Source of the DNA: Psychromarinibacter sp048262455
GTDB lineage: Bacteria > Pseudomonadota > Alphaproteobacteria > Rhodobacterales > Rhodobacteraceae
Assembly (NCBI GenBank): GCA_048262455.1
Contig: JBLXFD010000016.1
Span: 35,245 to 99,244, forward strand
Reading direction: 5' to 3'
DNA length: 64,000 bases
Each line of letters begins with the position of its first letter. The stretch's first letter is position 1. Shown here in pieces: positions 52,251-59,893 of this stretch. A model generated the notes under the pieces. The model made no database searches and had not been told where the DNA came from. It saw only the letters and a program-made list of their open reading frames with translations. The translations under genes were made by a program, and so were the position numbers.

Positions 52251-52275
52251 TTTCGTTATCATTGCTTTCGATAAT
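52251..52275. promoter_or_regulatory. A+T-rich divergent region with repeats, candidate MarR operator
   Basis: In the 176-base gap 52194-52369, TTATC (52256-52260) and GATAA (52270-52274) form a short inverted repeat with 9-nt spacing. Overlapping it are two direct repeats starting TTTCG (52251 and 52266). The patch is far more A+T-rich than the flanks. Probably the binding site of the MarR protein encoded at 52370. Confidence 0.35.
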
Positions 52276-52369
52276 AATCAACACTAAACTCTGCCGCGCG
52301 CCTGTACTAGTAAGCCTGTGAACGGACCTGCGATGCGGGCCGCGATCACGGGGCGGGAGACTTCACGGC

Positions 52370-52858
52370 ATGAGCGACGACAAGGCGACAGCGGCGGCGG
52401 GACGGGACTTTCCCGGGCTGGAGGAACGCGAGACCTTCCTGGTCCACCGGGTCAACGCCAAGCTGGCCCTTGCCTGCAACCCCGCCTTCGCCGCGCTGGA
52501 CATCGACCTTTATTCCTCGCGCATCCTCGTCGCCCTGCGCCAGCACGAGCGGCTGCGGATCGGCGAGCTGGTGGAGCTGATGGTACTGCCCCAGTCCACC
52601 ATCAGCCACCAGGTCAAGCGGATGGAGCGGCAGGGCTTCGTGCGCCGCACCCGCTCTGCCACCGACAACCGCACCGTCGAGGTCACGCTGACCGACCACG
52701 GCGCCGCCACCGCCGAGCGCTGCGACACCCTGAGCCGCACCATCTACGACGCCGTCACCGCCGGTTTCAGCCGCGAGGAGCTGGAGCAGCTCAACCACCT
52801 GCTGCGGCGGATGTACGACGGCATTCCGCAGAACGTCGCCGACACCCTGGCGCAGTAG
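52370..52858 (+). CDS. MarR family transcriptional regulator
   Basis: Dimeric winged-helix regulator of 162 residues. RIGELVELMVLPQSTISHQVKRMERQGF is the recognition helix region (about 65-90), followed by the wing RRTRSATDNRTVEVTLTDHG with the conserved Asp-x-Arg. MarR proteins commonly release DNA on binding an aromatic or other small organic ligand. It is divergent from the amidohydrolase-ferredoxin-P450 operon, the most probable target, and convergent with the Liv-type operon. Confidence 0.93.
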   Translation: MSDDKATAAAGRDFPGLEERETFLVHRVNAKLALACNPAFAALDIDLYSSRILVALRQHERLRIGELVELMVLPQSTISHQVKRMERQGFVRRTRSATDNRTVEVTLTDHGAATAERCDTLSRTIYDAVTAGFSREELEQLNHLLRRMYDGIPQNVADTLAQ

Positions 52859-52859
52859 C

Positions 52860-52888
52860 GCGCCGGCCGCCGCAAGGGCTGCCGGCGC
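52860..52888. terminator. Stem-loop between convergent MarR and Liv-type operons
   Basis: Perfect 8-bp inverted repeat (52860-52867 with 52881-52888, 13-nt loop) in the 51-base convergent gap. It lies two bases after the MarR stop and 22 bases after the binding-protein stop. No clear T-run on either strand, so termination efficiency is uncertain. Confidence 0.45.
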
Positions 52889-52909
52889 TGCCGCCTTTCA
52901 GGGCTGGGA

Positions 52910-54031
52910 TCAGGGCTTGACCCAGGCGCCGTCGCGGATCTGCATCACCACGCCGCCCATGTGCGGGATCCGGTCGGCATCGAAGCTGATGGTCCCCTGC
53001 CCCATAACCGTCGGCACGCCGTCGGTCTTGGCCATGGCCGCGCGCAGCCCGTCGCGGCTGGTGTCCTCGGCATTGGCGATGGCGTTGCCCACCACCTGCA
53101 TCATGGTATAGCCCGTGGCCGCCCAGATGTCGGGCGCGTTGCCGAAGGTTTCCTCGTACTTGTCCGCGAAGGCCTGCGCCGAGTCCGAGCCGTCGATCAC
53201 GAAGCTGGCGGGGAAGAACGCGCCGTCGATGGCGCTGCCGCCGGCATCCATGAACTTCTGCGAGCCCATCCCCGAGTCGCCCAGCAGGATCGTGTCGGGG
53301 TTCATGCCGGCCTGGCGGGCCTGGATGATCACGTTGGCCGCGGTTTCCGGCGGGGCGGTAACGAACAGGCACGGAGAGTCGGTGCTGACGATCTTGGTGG
53401 CCAGCGCGGTGAAGTCCGAGTCGGTGGACAGGATGCTTTCCTCGGCCGCCATCTCGACGCCGTTCTGGGTCATCAGGTCCTTCACGATCCGCGCCTGGGT
53501 CACGTAACCCTCGTTGTCGCGAATGCCGACGGTGAAGCAGGAGTCCGGCTTCAGCTGCTGGGCGACGTGCAGGGCCACCGGTTCCATGTAGGCGTCGGCG
53601 GTCTCGGTGGACTTGAAGATCCACTCGCCGATCTTCAGCACCTCGGGCGAGGTGGCGGTGGTGAACATCGGGATCTTCATCTCGTTGGCGATGGGCGCGG
53701 TGGCCATGGCCTCGGAGGTGGCGATCGGGCCGATCAGCATGTCGTAGTCGGTGTCCCGCGCCAGCCGGCGCACGAGGGTCAGCGCCTCGGGTTTCTCGGA
53801 CCGGTTGTCCTCGAACACCAGCTCGACCTGGTGCTCGCGGAAGCCGCCCGCCGCCTCCAGCTCGTCGTAGGCCAGCTTGATGCCGTTCACCACCGGCACG
53901 CCGACGAAGGCGTAGGCGCCGGATTGCGACATGACCACGCCGATCTTGATGTCGTCGGCCAGCGCCGGCGTCGCCGCCAGCAGCGCCGCCGCGGCGCTTG
54001 CGCAAAGAAACTTACCTGTTCCGATTGCCAT
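52910..54031 (-). CDS. ABC transporter substrate-binding protein (branched-chain amino acid type, LivK-like)
   Basis: Periplasmic binding protein of 373 residues of the type I Liv family. The ATG at 54031 follows AAGGGGAGGAAATCAC, and the signal peptide ends ALAD near residue 25. The mature part has IKIGVVMSQSGAYAFVGVPV at the front and GPIATSEAMATAPIANEMKIP. In this family the ligand is often not a branched-chain amino acid but an amide, aromatic acid or similar compound. It is the last gene of the ten-gene minus-strand operon. Confidence 0.93.
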   Translation of the reverse strand: MAIGTGKFLCASAAAALLAATPALADDIKIGVVMSQSGAYAFVGVPVVNGIKLAYDELEAAGGFREHQVELVFEDNRSEKPEALTLVRRLARDTDYDMLIGPIATSEAMATAPIANEMKIPMFTTATSPEVLKIGEWIFKSTETADAYMEPVALHVAQQLKPDSCFTVGIRDNEGYVTQARIVKDLMTQNGVEMAAEESILSTDSDFTALATKIVSTDSPCLFVTAPPETAANVIIQARQAGMNPDTILLGDSGMGSQKFMDAGGSAIDGAFFPASFVIDGSDSAQAFADKYEETFGNAPDIWAATGYTMMQVVGNAIANAEDTSRDGLRAAMAKTDGVPTVMGQGTISFDADRIPHMGGVVMQIRDGAWVKP

Positions 54032-54071
54032 GTGATTTCCTCCCCTTGGCAGTTCGTCTTCGTCGTTCAAG

Positions 54072-54779
54072 TCAGGCCGTCTGGCCCATGTAGAGGGCGA
54101 TGATGTCCGGATCGCGCGCCATCTCGCGGCTGTCGCCCCGGTGCACGACCCGGCCCTGTTCCAGCATGTAGGCGCGGTCCGAGACCGACAGCGCCAGCTT
54201 GGCGTTCTGCTCCACCAGCAAGGTGGTCAGGCCGCTGCCGCGCAGCCCCTCCAGCGCCCGGAACACCTGCGCCACGATCACCGGCGCAAGGCCGAGGCTG
54301 GGCTCGTCCAGCAGCAGCAGGCGCGGGCCGCTCATCAGGCCGCGGCCGATCGCCAGCATCTGCTGCTGGCCGCCCGACAGGGACCCGGCCAGCTGCGCCG
54401 CCCGTTCCTTCAGGATCGGGAACAGCGCGTAGATGTCGGACAGGTCGTAGGGCGCGGCGCGGCCGGCCAGCGCGGTGCGGCCCAGCAGCAGGTTCTCCTC
54501 GACCGAGAGCGCGCCGAAGACCTGCCGGCCCTCGGGCACCTGGATCAGCCCCTGCGCGGCGATCTTCCAGGGCGACTGGCCGTGGATCGGCCTTCCGTCG
54601 AAGCTGACCGTGCCCTGCGCCGCCGGAACGATGCCGCTGAGCGCGTTGATCAGGCTGGACTTGCCCGCCCCGTTCGAGCCGATCAGCGCCACCGTCTCGC
54701 CGCCGCGGATCTCCATCGAGACGCCGCGCACCGCCTGGATGCCGCTGTAGTTCACACGCAGGTCGCGCACCTCAAGCAT
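54072..54779 (-). CDS. livF: ABC transporter ATP-binding protein (LivF type)
   Basis: Cytoplasmic ATPase of 235 residues. Walker A GSNGAGKSS near 36, LivF-typical QVPEGRQVFGALSVEENLLLG, signature LSGGQQQM, Walker B LLLLDEPSLGL and switch region LLVEQN. The ATG at 54779 overlaps the LivG stop by 8 bases. Works as a heterodimer with LivG. Confidence 0.95.
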   Translation of the reverse strand: MLEVRDLRVNYSGIQAVRGVSMEIRGGETVALIGSNGAGKSSLINALSGIVPAAQGTVSFDGRPIHGQSPWKIAAQGLIQVPEGRQVFGALSVEENLLLGRTALAGRAAPYDLSDIYALFPILKERAAQLAGSLSGGQQQMLAIGRGLMSGPRLLLLDEPSLGLAPVIVAQVFRALEGLRGSGLTTLLVEQNAKLALSVSDRAYMLEQGRVVHRGDSREMARDPDIIALYMGQTA

Positions 54780-55539
54780 CGACGCTCTCCCCCAGGTAGG
54801 CGGTGATGACGGCGGGGTCGGCCAGAACCTCGGCCGGGGTGCCCTCGGAGATGACGCGGCCGCCGTCCAGCACGTAGGCATGGCCGCAAAGCTGCGAGAC
54901 GAACCGCATGTCGTGCTCGATCAGCAGGATGCCGCGCCCCTCGGCGGCGAGGTCGCGGAAGATATGCGCCAGCTCGCCCGACTCGGTCTCGTTCATGCCC
55001 GCCACCGGCTCGTCCAGCAGGATCATCCCCGGCTCGGTCGCCAGCGCGCGCATCATCTCGACCCGGCGCTGGTGGCCGTAGGACAGGCTGCCGGCGGGAT
55101 GCTCGGCCAGCCGCGTCATGCCGAAGCGGTCCAGCAGCGCCATCGCCTGTTCGCGCGTGCGGCGGGTTTCCCGCGCCGCGCCCGGCAGCCGCAGCAGCGC
55201 CGACAGCAGGGAGCTTCGCTCGCGCATGTGGAACCCGATCATCACGTTCTCGAGGATGCTGGCCTCTGCCAGCAGGCGGATGTTCTGGAAGGTGCGCGCC
55301 AGCCCCGCCGCGGCGATGGCGTGGGCCGACATGGCGCTGAGGTCCCTGCCGTCGAAGGTGATGCGCCCCGAGGTGACCGGCAGCATCCCGGTGATCATGT
55401 TGACGATGGTGGTCTTGCCCGCCCCGTTCGGCCCGATCAGCCCGGTGATCCGGCCCGGCGGCACGCGGATGTTCACGTCCTCGGCGGCGACGACCCCGCC
55501 GAACCGCTTGTGCACGTCGATCAGCTGCAGCTCGTTCAT
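54772..55539 (-). CDS. livG: ABC transporter ATP-binding protein (LivG type)
   Basis: Cytoplasmic ATPase of 255 residues. Walker A GPNGAGKTT near 36, LivG-typical GLARTFQNIRLLAEASILEN, signature LSYGHQRR, Walker B ILLDEPVAGMN and switch His in LIEHDM. Start and stop both overlap neighbouring genes. Works with LivF to drive the LivH-LivM channel. Confidence 0.95.
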   Translation of the reverse strand: MNELQLIDVHKRFGGVVAAEDVNIRVPPGRITGLIGPNGAGKTTIVNMITGMLPVTSGRITFDGRDLSAMSAHAIAAAGLARTFQNIRLLAEASILENVMIGFHMRERSSLLSALLRLPGAARETRRTREQAMALLDRFGMTRLAEHPAGSLSYGHQRRVEMMRALATEPGMILLDEPVAGMNETESGELAHIFRDLAAEGRGILLIEHDMRFVSQLCGHAYVLDGGRVISEGTPAEVLADPAVITAYLGESVDA

Positions 55540-56411
55540 GGCTTCACCGCCTCCCGCCGCGCCAGCCGGCCAAGCCGGCGCTGGCGCAGTTTCTCCAGCG
55601 CGGTATCGGCAATGCCGCGCGGCATGAAGTTGATGACCAGGATCAGCAGCAGCCCGTAGACCAGGATCCGGTTCTCGGCCAGCGGCCGGGCGAATTCCGG
55701 CAGCGCGATCAGCACGGCGGTGCCGACGATCGGCCCCAGCACCGACCGGCGCCCGCCGAAGACCACGTAGGACAGGATGGCGATCAGGAAGGGAAAGCCG
55801 AACTGGTTCGGGTCCAGCGCGTAGGTGTGGAAGGCCTCGAGCGCGCCGAACAGCCCCGCCACCGCGCCCGACAGCGCGAAACCCAGCGCCTGGTAGCGCG
55901 CCATGGGCACCCCCAGCGACACCGCCACCGCCTCGTCCTCGCGGATCACCTCGAAGGTGCGGCCCAGCCGGGTGCGGTTGATCGCCCACATCACGTAGAC
56001 GATCCCCGCCGCCGCGATGGCCAGTTCCAGCGTGCCCACGGTGTGGGGGATGCCGTTCAGCCCCATGGCACCGCCGGTCACGCCCTCGAGGTAGATGTTC
56101 AGCGACACGATGATCTGCACGAAGGCGACGGTGGCGATGGCCTGGTAGACCCCGCGCAGCTTGGACAGCGGCCAGGACAGGAACAGCGCCGACAGGCACC
56201 CCAGCACGGTCCCCGCCAGCACCCCCACCGGGGTCGGCAGGCCCAGCTTGACCGCGAGGATGCCGGCCGTGTAGGCGCCGATCGCCGCGAAACCGGCGGT
56301 CGCCAGCGAGAACACGCCGGAGCGCAGGGCGATGTACTGGCTGAAGGCAAAGCCGAGGTGCAGCAGGAACAGGTCGAACACCGGCGTGTAGTTGAAGATG
56401 AAATCGCTCAT
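55536..56411 (-). CDS. livM: ABC transporter permease (LivM type)
   Basis: Inner-membrane permease of 291 residues with about eight helices. LRSGVFSLATAGFAAIGAYT near 28 and FEVIREDEAVAVSLGVPMAR near 157, the cytoplasmic ATPase contact, are LivM signatures. VFGGRRSVLGPIVGTAVLI follows late. The ATG at 56411 overlaps the LivH stop (ATGA). Pairs with LivH. Confidence 0.94.
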   Translation of the reverse strand: MSDFIFNYTPVFDLFLLHLGFAFSQYIALRSGVFSLATAGFAAIGAYTAGILAVKLGLPTPVGVLAGTVLGCLSALFLSWPLSKLRGVYQAIATVAFVQIIVSLNIYLEGVTGGAMGLNGIPHTVGTLELAIAAAGIVYVMWAINRTRLGRTFEVIREDEAVAVSLGVPMARYQALGFALSGAVAGLFGALEAFHTYALDPNQFGFPFLIAILSYVVFGGRRSVLGPIVGTAVLIALPEFARPLAENRILVYGLLLILVINFMPRGIADTALEKLRQRRLGRLARREAVKP

Positions 56412-57298
56412 CGGCGGCCCCTCAGCGCGCCGGCCTCTTCCTTGCCGAACAGCCCGTAGGGGCGGATCAGCAGGATCAGGAAAAGCGCCAGGAAGATGAT
56501 GGTATTGGTCAGCCCCGAGGGCAGGTAGGCGATGGTCAGGGTCTGCAGCATCCCGAAGACCAGGCTGGCCACCAGCGCCCCGGTGACGCTGCCCAGCCCG
56601 CCGAGGATCACGATCACGAAGCCGAACAGCAGGTAGGGCTCGCCCATGGCGTAGTGGATCGAGTTGAACGCCAGCCCCACCAGCACCCCCGCAACCCCCG
56701 CCAGGGCCCCGGCGATGAAGTAGACCTGCCGGTAGATCCGGTTCGGGTTGACCCCCACCAGCATCGAGGCGCGCTCGTTGTCGGTGACGGCGCGGATCTG
56801 GCGGCCGTAGGGGGTACGATAGATCAGGTACCAGAGCACCAGCACCAGCACCACGGCGCAGCCCGCCATGAACAGCTGCAGCAGCGAGATCCGCAGGCCC
56901 GCGAACTCGTAGATGCGGATCGGGAAGGTATCGAAGGGAAAGCGCAGGATCTGGGTGTTCGAGATCCGCTGCAGGATCGTCATGATCACCAGCCCCGCCC
57001 CGATCGACGAGATGATGGCGCCGAACTCCTCCTCGCCGTTCTTGCGCAGGCGCGAGAAGCAGACGAATTCCACCAGCATCGACAGCAGCCCGCAGACGAT
57101 GATCGAACCGATCATCCCCACCCACAGCGGCAGCCCGTTCTTCACGGCGTAGTACGAGGTGAAGGCCCCCACCGCGAAGACCGCGCCATGGGCGAGGTTG
57201 AGGATCTTCTGGATGCCGAAGACCAGGGTGAAGCCCAGTGCGAAGAGCGCGTAGACCCCGCCGACGATCAGCCCGTTGAGCAGCTGCTGCGCGATCAT
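56408..57298 (-). CDS. livH: ABC transporter permease (LivH type)
   Basis: Inner-membrane permease of 296 residues with about eight helices. QQLLNGLIVGGVYALFALGF at the N-terminus, ILNLAHGAVFAVGAF, the cytoplasmic loop RAVTDNERASMLVGVNPNRI and VILGGLGSVTGALV are LivH hallmarks. The ATG at 57298 overlaps the NIPSNAP gene stop (ATGA). This links import directly to the catabolic genes upstream. Confidence 0.94.
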   Translation of the reverse strand: MIAQQLLNGLIVGGVYALFALGFTLVFGIQKILNLAHGAVFAVGAFTSYYAVKNGLPLWVGMIGSIIVCGLLSMLVEFVCFSRLRKNGEEEFGAIISSIGAGLVIMTILQRISNTQILRFPFDTFPIRIYEFAGLRISLLQLFMAGCAVVLVLVLWYLIYRTPYGRQIRAVTDNERASMLVGVNPNRIYRQVYFIAGALAGVAGVLVGLAFNSIHYAMGEPYLLFGFVIVILGGLGSVTGALVASLVFGMLQTLTIAYLPSGLTNTIIFLALFLILLIRPYGLFGKEEAGALRGRR

Positions 57299-57645
57299 CG
57301 CGGCCCCTCCTTCGCCCCGGCCCCGGCGCCCTCGCGGTCGGGCGAGAAGCGGGTGGGCAGCAGGATGCGGCTTTCCTGGGTCTCCAGCATCGGCAGGATC
57401 TGCGCCAGGAAGGCCTTCCACTCGGGTTCCTGCATCAGCCGGGCGCGGCGGGCGGCGCGGTCGTCGAGACTGGTGTAGCCCCACAGGTGCACGGTCTGGT
57501 TCAGCCCGCCGATCTCGGTGACGTAATAGCCCCGCAGGTCCCCCAGGATCCGCCGCTGCAGGGCCAGCGGCCCGGCCTCGTAAAGCTCCATGAACTGGGG
57601 GATCATGCCGGGTTTGAACCGGTAGATGCGTTCCTCGACGATCAT
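57295..57645 (-). CDS. NIPSNAP family protein
   Basis: Small protein of 116 residues with the ferredoxin-like dimeric alpha-beta-barrel fold of NIPSNAP proteins: MIVEERIYRFKPGMIPQFME, the central TEIGGLNQTVHLWGYTSLDD, and RARLMQEPEWKAFL. The ATG at 57645 has a GAGGGAC site. Bacterial members often accompany catabolic operons; some related small barrels are monooxygenases or isomerases, but no function is proven for this one. It bridges the enzyme and transporter parts of the operon. Confidence 0.87.
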   Translation of the reverse strand: MIVEERIYRFKPGMIPQFMELYEAGPLALQRRILGDLRGYYVTEIGGLNQTVHLWGYTSLDDRAARRARLMQEPEWKAFLAQILPMLETQESRILLPTRFSPDREGAGAGAKEGPR

Positions 57646-57655
57646 GCCGCGTCCC

Positions 57656-58423
57656 TCATTTGTACGATACTCCCAGCGCCAGCCCGCCATCCACCACCAG
57701 CGAGGCGCCGGTGGTCCATTCCGCCGTCAGCAGGTGCGCGGCGCCCTCCGCGATGTCCCCGGGGGTGCCGATGCGGCCCAGCGGATGCTCGTCCACCATC
57801 CCCTCCAGCCGCCGCCGGATGCCCTCTTCGTCGTAAAGCCCGGCGCGCACATTCAGCTCGGTCGGCACGGCGCCCGGCAGGATGCAGTTGACGCGAATGC
57901 CCTTGGGCCCCAGTTCCGCCGCCAGCACCCGGCTGAGCACCTCCACCGCGCCCTTGCTGGCGGCATAGGGCGAGGCGCCGGGAAAGGCGCGGCGGGTGTG
58001 GACCGAGCCGAAGAACAGCACCGCCCCGCCGCCGCCCGCCGACAGGTGCGGCACCGCCGCCCCGGTCAGCATCATCGCGGCGACCACGTTGGTGTTCATG
58101 ATCTCCAGCACCTGCGCCTCGTCCAGGTCAGAGATCGGGCCGTTCAGCATGTTGGCCGCGTTGTTCACCAGCCCGTTCAGCCGCCCGCCGCCATGGGCCA
58201 CCGCCGCCTCGATCATCCGGGCGCGGTCCCCGGCGCGGGTGATGTCGCCGGCCACGGGGTGGCAGGCCGCGCCGATGTCCCTTGCCACCGCCTCGATCTT
58301 CGCGGCGCGGCGGCCGGTGATCGTCACCCGCGCGCCGCGATGGGCGAGATAGCGGGCGATCCCCTCGCCCAGCCCGGAGCCGCCGCCGGTGATCAGCGCG
58401 GAATATCCCTGCAGCTCAGCCAT
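57656..58423 (-). CDS. SDR family oxidoreductase
   Basis: Cytosolic short-chain dehydrogenase of 255 residues. Cofactor site TGGGSGLGEGIARYL near 13, a basic GRR soon after beta-2 (residues 37-39) suggesting NADP preference, NNAANM near 87, and catalytic Tyr-x3-Lys in YAASK with Ser in FFGSVHT. The 8-base overlap with the ThuA-like stop marks it as operonic. It differs from the other SDR in this operon, so two oxidation-reduction steps are implied. Confidence 0.92.
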   Translation of the reverse strand: MAELQGYSALITGGGSGLGEGIARYLAHRGARVTITGRRAAKIEAVARDIGAACHPVAGDITRAGDRARMIEAAVAHGGGRLNGLVNNAANMLNGPISDLDEAQVLEIMNTNVVAAMMLTGAAVPHLSAGGGGAVLFFGSVHTRRAFPGASPYAASKGAVEVLSRVLAAELGPKGIRVNCILPGAVPTELNVRAGLYDEEGIRRRLEGMVDEHPLGRIGTPGDIAEGAAHLLTAEWTTGASLVVDGGLALGVSYK

Positions 58424-59141
58424 GGGCCCTTGCCTCCATCGCCGGTTCCAGCAGCCAGCGGCCGGCGCGCTGCAGCATCTGCCGCCGCTCGGGCACGGCG
58501 AAGCTGCGTTCGTCGTGGCCCAGCGCGTCGTAGACCACCCGGCCCGCCGGCGCCCGCACGGTCAGCACCGGCTGCGCGGCGCTGTCATGGGGGGCATCGG
58601 CGGCACTGTCATCGGCGGTGGCACGGGCCAGCACGCGGACGTCCCCTGTCAGTTCCATCCCGCCGTAAAGCTCGTCCTCCACCGCGAAGGCGCCCAGCCC
58701 CTCGGTCAGCGCATGGCCCGGCTCGGGCGTCACCCGCAGCGGGCCCGGCGGCGGATGGCCGGAGCCGCCCCAGACCCAGCGCGCGCCCAGCAGGTCGCCC
58801 CAGTCGGGCCAGTCGTCAAAGCAGATCGCCGCCGTGTGCAGCCCCAGCATCCCGCGCCCCGCCGCAAGGTGCGCGGTGATCCCGGCCCTTTCGGCAGAGC
58901 CGATTTCCCGCGCGTATTCATCGCGGTACGGGGCGTACTTGTCGTGTTGCGTCATGCTCCAGCTGAGGCAGTTGAAGGTCAGCAGGTCGAACCGCTCGCC
59001 CGCCCCCAGCCGCCGCAGGCCCGCGTCCACCGGCACCACCTCGCTGTCGATCCCGGCCCCGGCAAGGATCTCCGCCACCAGCGCCGAGGTGGTCTCGAAG
59101 GGATGGAAGATCCCCCCGGACAGGATCAGGTTGCGGCTCAT
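58416..59141 (-). CDS. ThuA-like domain protein (class I glutamine-amidotransferase-like fold)
   Basis: Cytosolic protein of 241 residues with the ThuA-like fold. SGGIFHPFETTSALVAEIL at the start, the central AAGRGMLGLHTAAICFDDWP where amidotransferases carry a catalytic Cys (here Leu-His), and LGHDERSF near the end. Lack of the nucleophilic Cys is normal for ThuA-like proteins. Members appear in sugar and inositol-type catabolic operons. Start and stop both overlap SDR genes (ATGA upstream, 8 bases downstream). Confidence 0.85.
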   Translation of the reverse strand: MSRNLILSGGIFHPFETTSALVAEILAGAGIDSEVVPVDAGLRRLGAGERFDLLTFNCLSWSMTQHDKYAPYRDEYAREIGSAERAGITAHLAAGRGMLGLHTAAICFDDWPDWGDLLGARWVWGGSGHPPPGPLRVTPEPGHALTEGLGAFAVEDELYGGMELTGDVRVLARATADDSAADAPHDSAAQPVLTVRAPAGRVVYDALGHDERSFAVPERRQMLQRAGRWLLEPAMEARAHG

Positions 59142-59893
59142 TCCGCGGTCCGGGGCAGTTGCGACAGCAGGCTGCCCACCACCCCGCCGTCCACCACCAG
59201 CTGGTGCCCGTTGACGTAGGAGGCCGCCTCGGAAGCCAGGAAAAGCACCGCCGCCGCGATGTCCTCTGCCTGCCCCAGCCGGCGCGAGGGCACGGCCTTG
59301 GCGCGGCGGCTGCGCACCGCCTCGTCGCGGAAGAAGGGGGTGGAGAGGCCGGCGTCGATGAAGCCGGGGGCGACCGAGTTGGCGCGGATGCCGCGCGGGC
59401 CCCATTCCAGCGCCATCTGCTGGGTCAGCGCCGCCAGCCCCGCCTTGGATGCCGGGTAGGCGCCGGCGCCCGGTCCCGGGGTCAGCGCGTTGATCGAGGT
59501 GACGGTGACGATCGCGCCGCCGCCGCTTTCCAGCATCCGCCGGCCTGCGGCGCGGGCGCAGTGGAAGGCGCCGACAAGGTTGACCCGCAGCACCAGCTCG
59601 AAATCCGCGGCCGACAGGTCCTCCAGCGGGCCGAAGCGGCCGGTGCCGGCGTTGCAGACCATCACGTCCGGCGCGGCGCCGAAGCTGTCCAGCGCCGCCT
59701 CGACCGCCGCCTCGTCGGTCACGTCCGCCGGCAGCGCCACGGCGTCCGGCAGGGCCTGCGCCGCCGCCGTCAGCGCCTCGCTTTCAAGGTCCATCAGCCC
59801 GATGCGCGCGCCCTCGGCCGCGAAGGCGCCGGCGATGGCGCGGCCAAGATCGCCCGCGCCGCCGGTCACGATGACCTGTCGTTTCATGTCCAT
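59138..59893 (-). CDS. SDR family oxidoreductase
   Basis: Cytosolic short-chain dehydrogenase of 251 residues. TGGAGDLGRAIAGAF near 11, an acidic LMDLES after beta-2 suggesting NAD preference, CNAGT near 84, catalytic Ser in TVTSIN and Tyr-x3-Lys in YPASK. The ATG at 59893 (AGGGA seven bases upstream) is preferred to a second ATG two codons later; it overlaps the P450 stop by ten bases. Immediate neighbour of the P450, so it may oxidise the alcohol the P450 makes. Confidence 0.92.
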   Translation of the reverse strand: MDMKRQVIVTGGAGDLGRAIAGAFAAEGARIGLMDLESEALTAAAQALPDAVALPADVTDEAAVEAALDSFGAAPDVMVCNAGTGRFGPLEDLSAADFELVLRVNLVGAFHCARAAGRRMLESGGGAIVTVTSINALTPGPGAGAYPASKAGLAALTQQMALEWGPRGIRANSVAPGFIDAGLSTPFFRDEAVRSRRAKAVPSRRLGQAEDIAAAVLFLASEAASYVNGHQLVVDGGVVGSLLSQLPRTAE

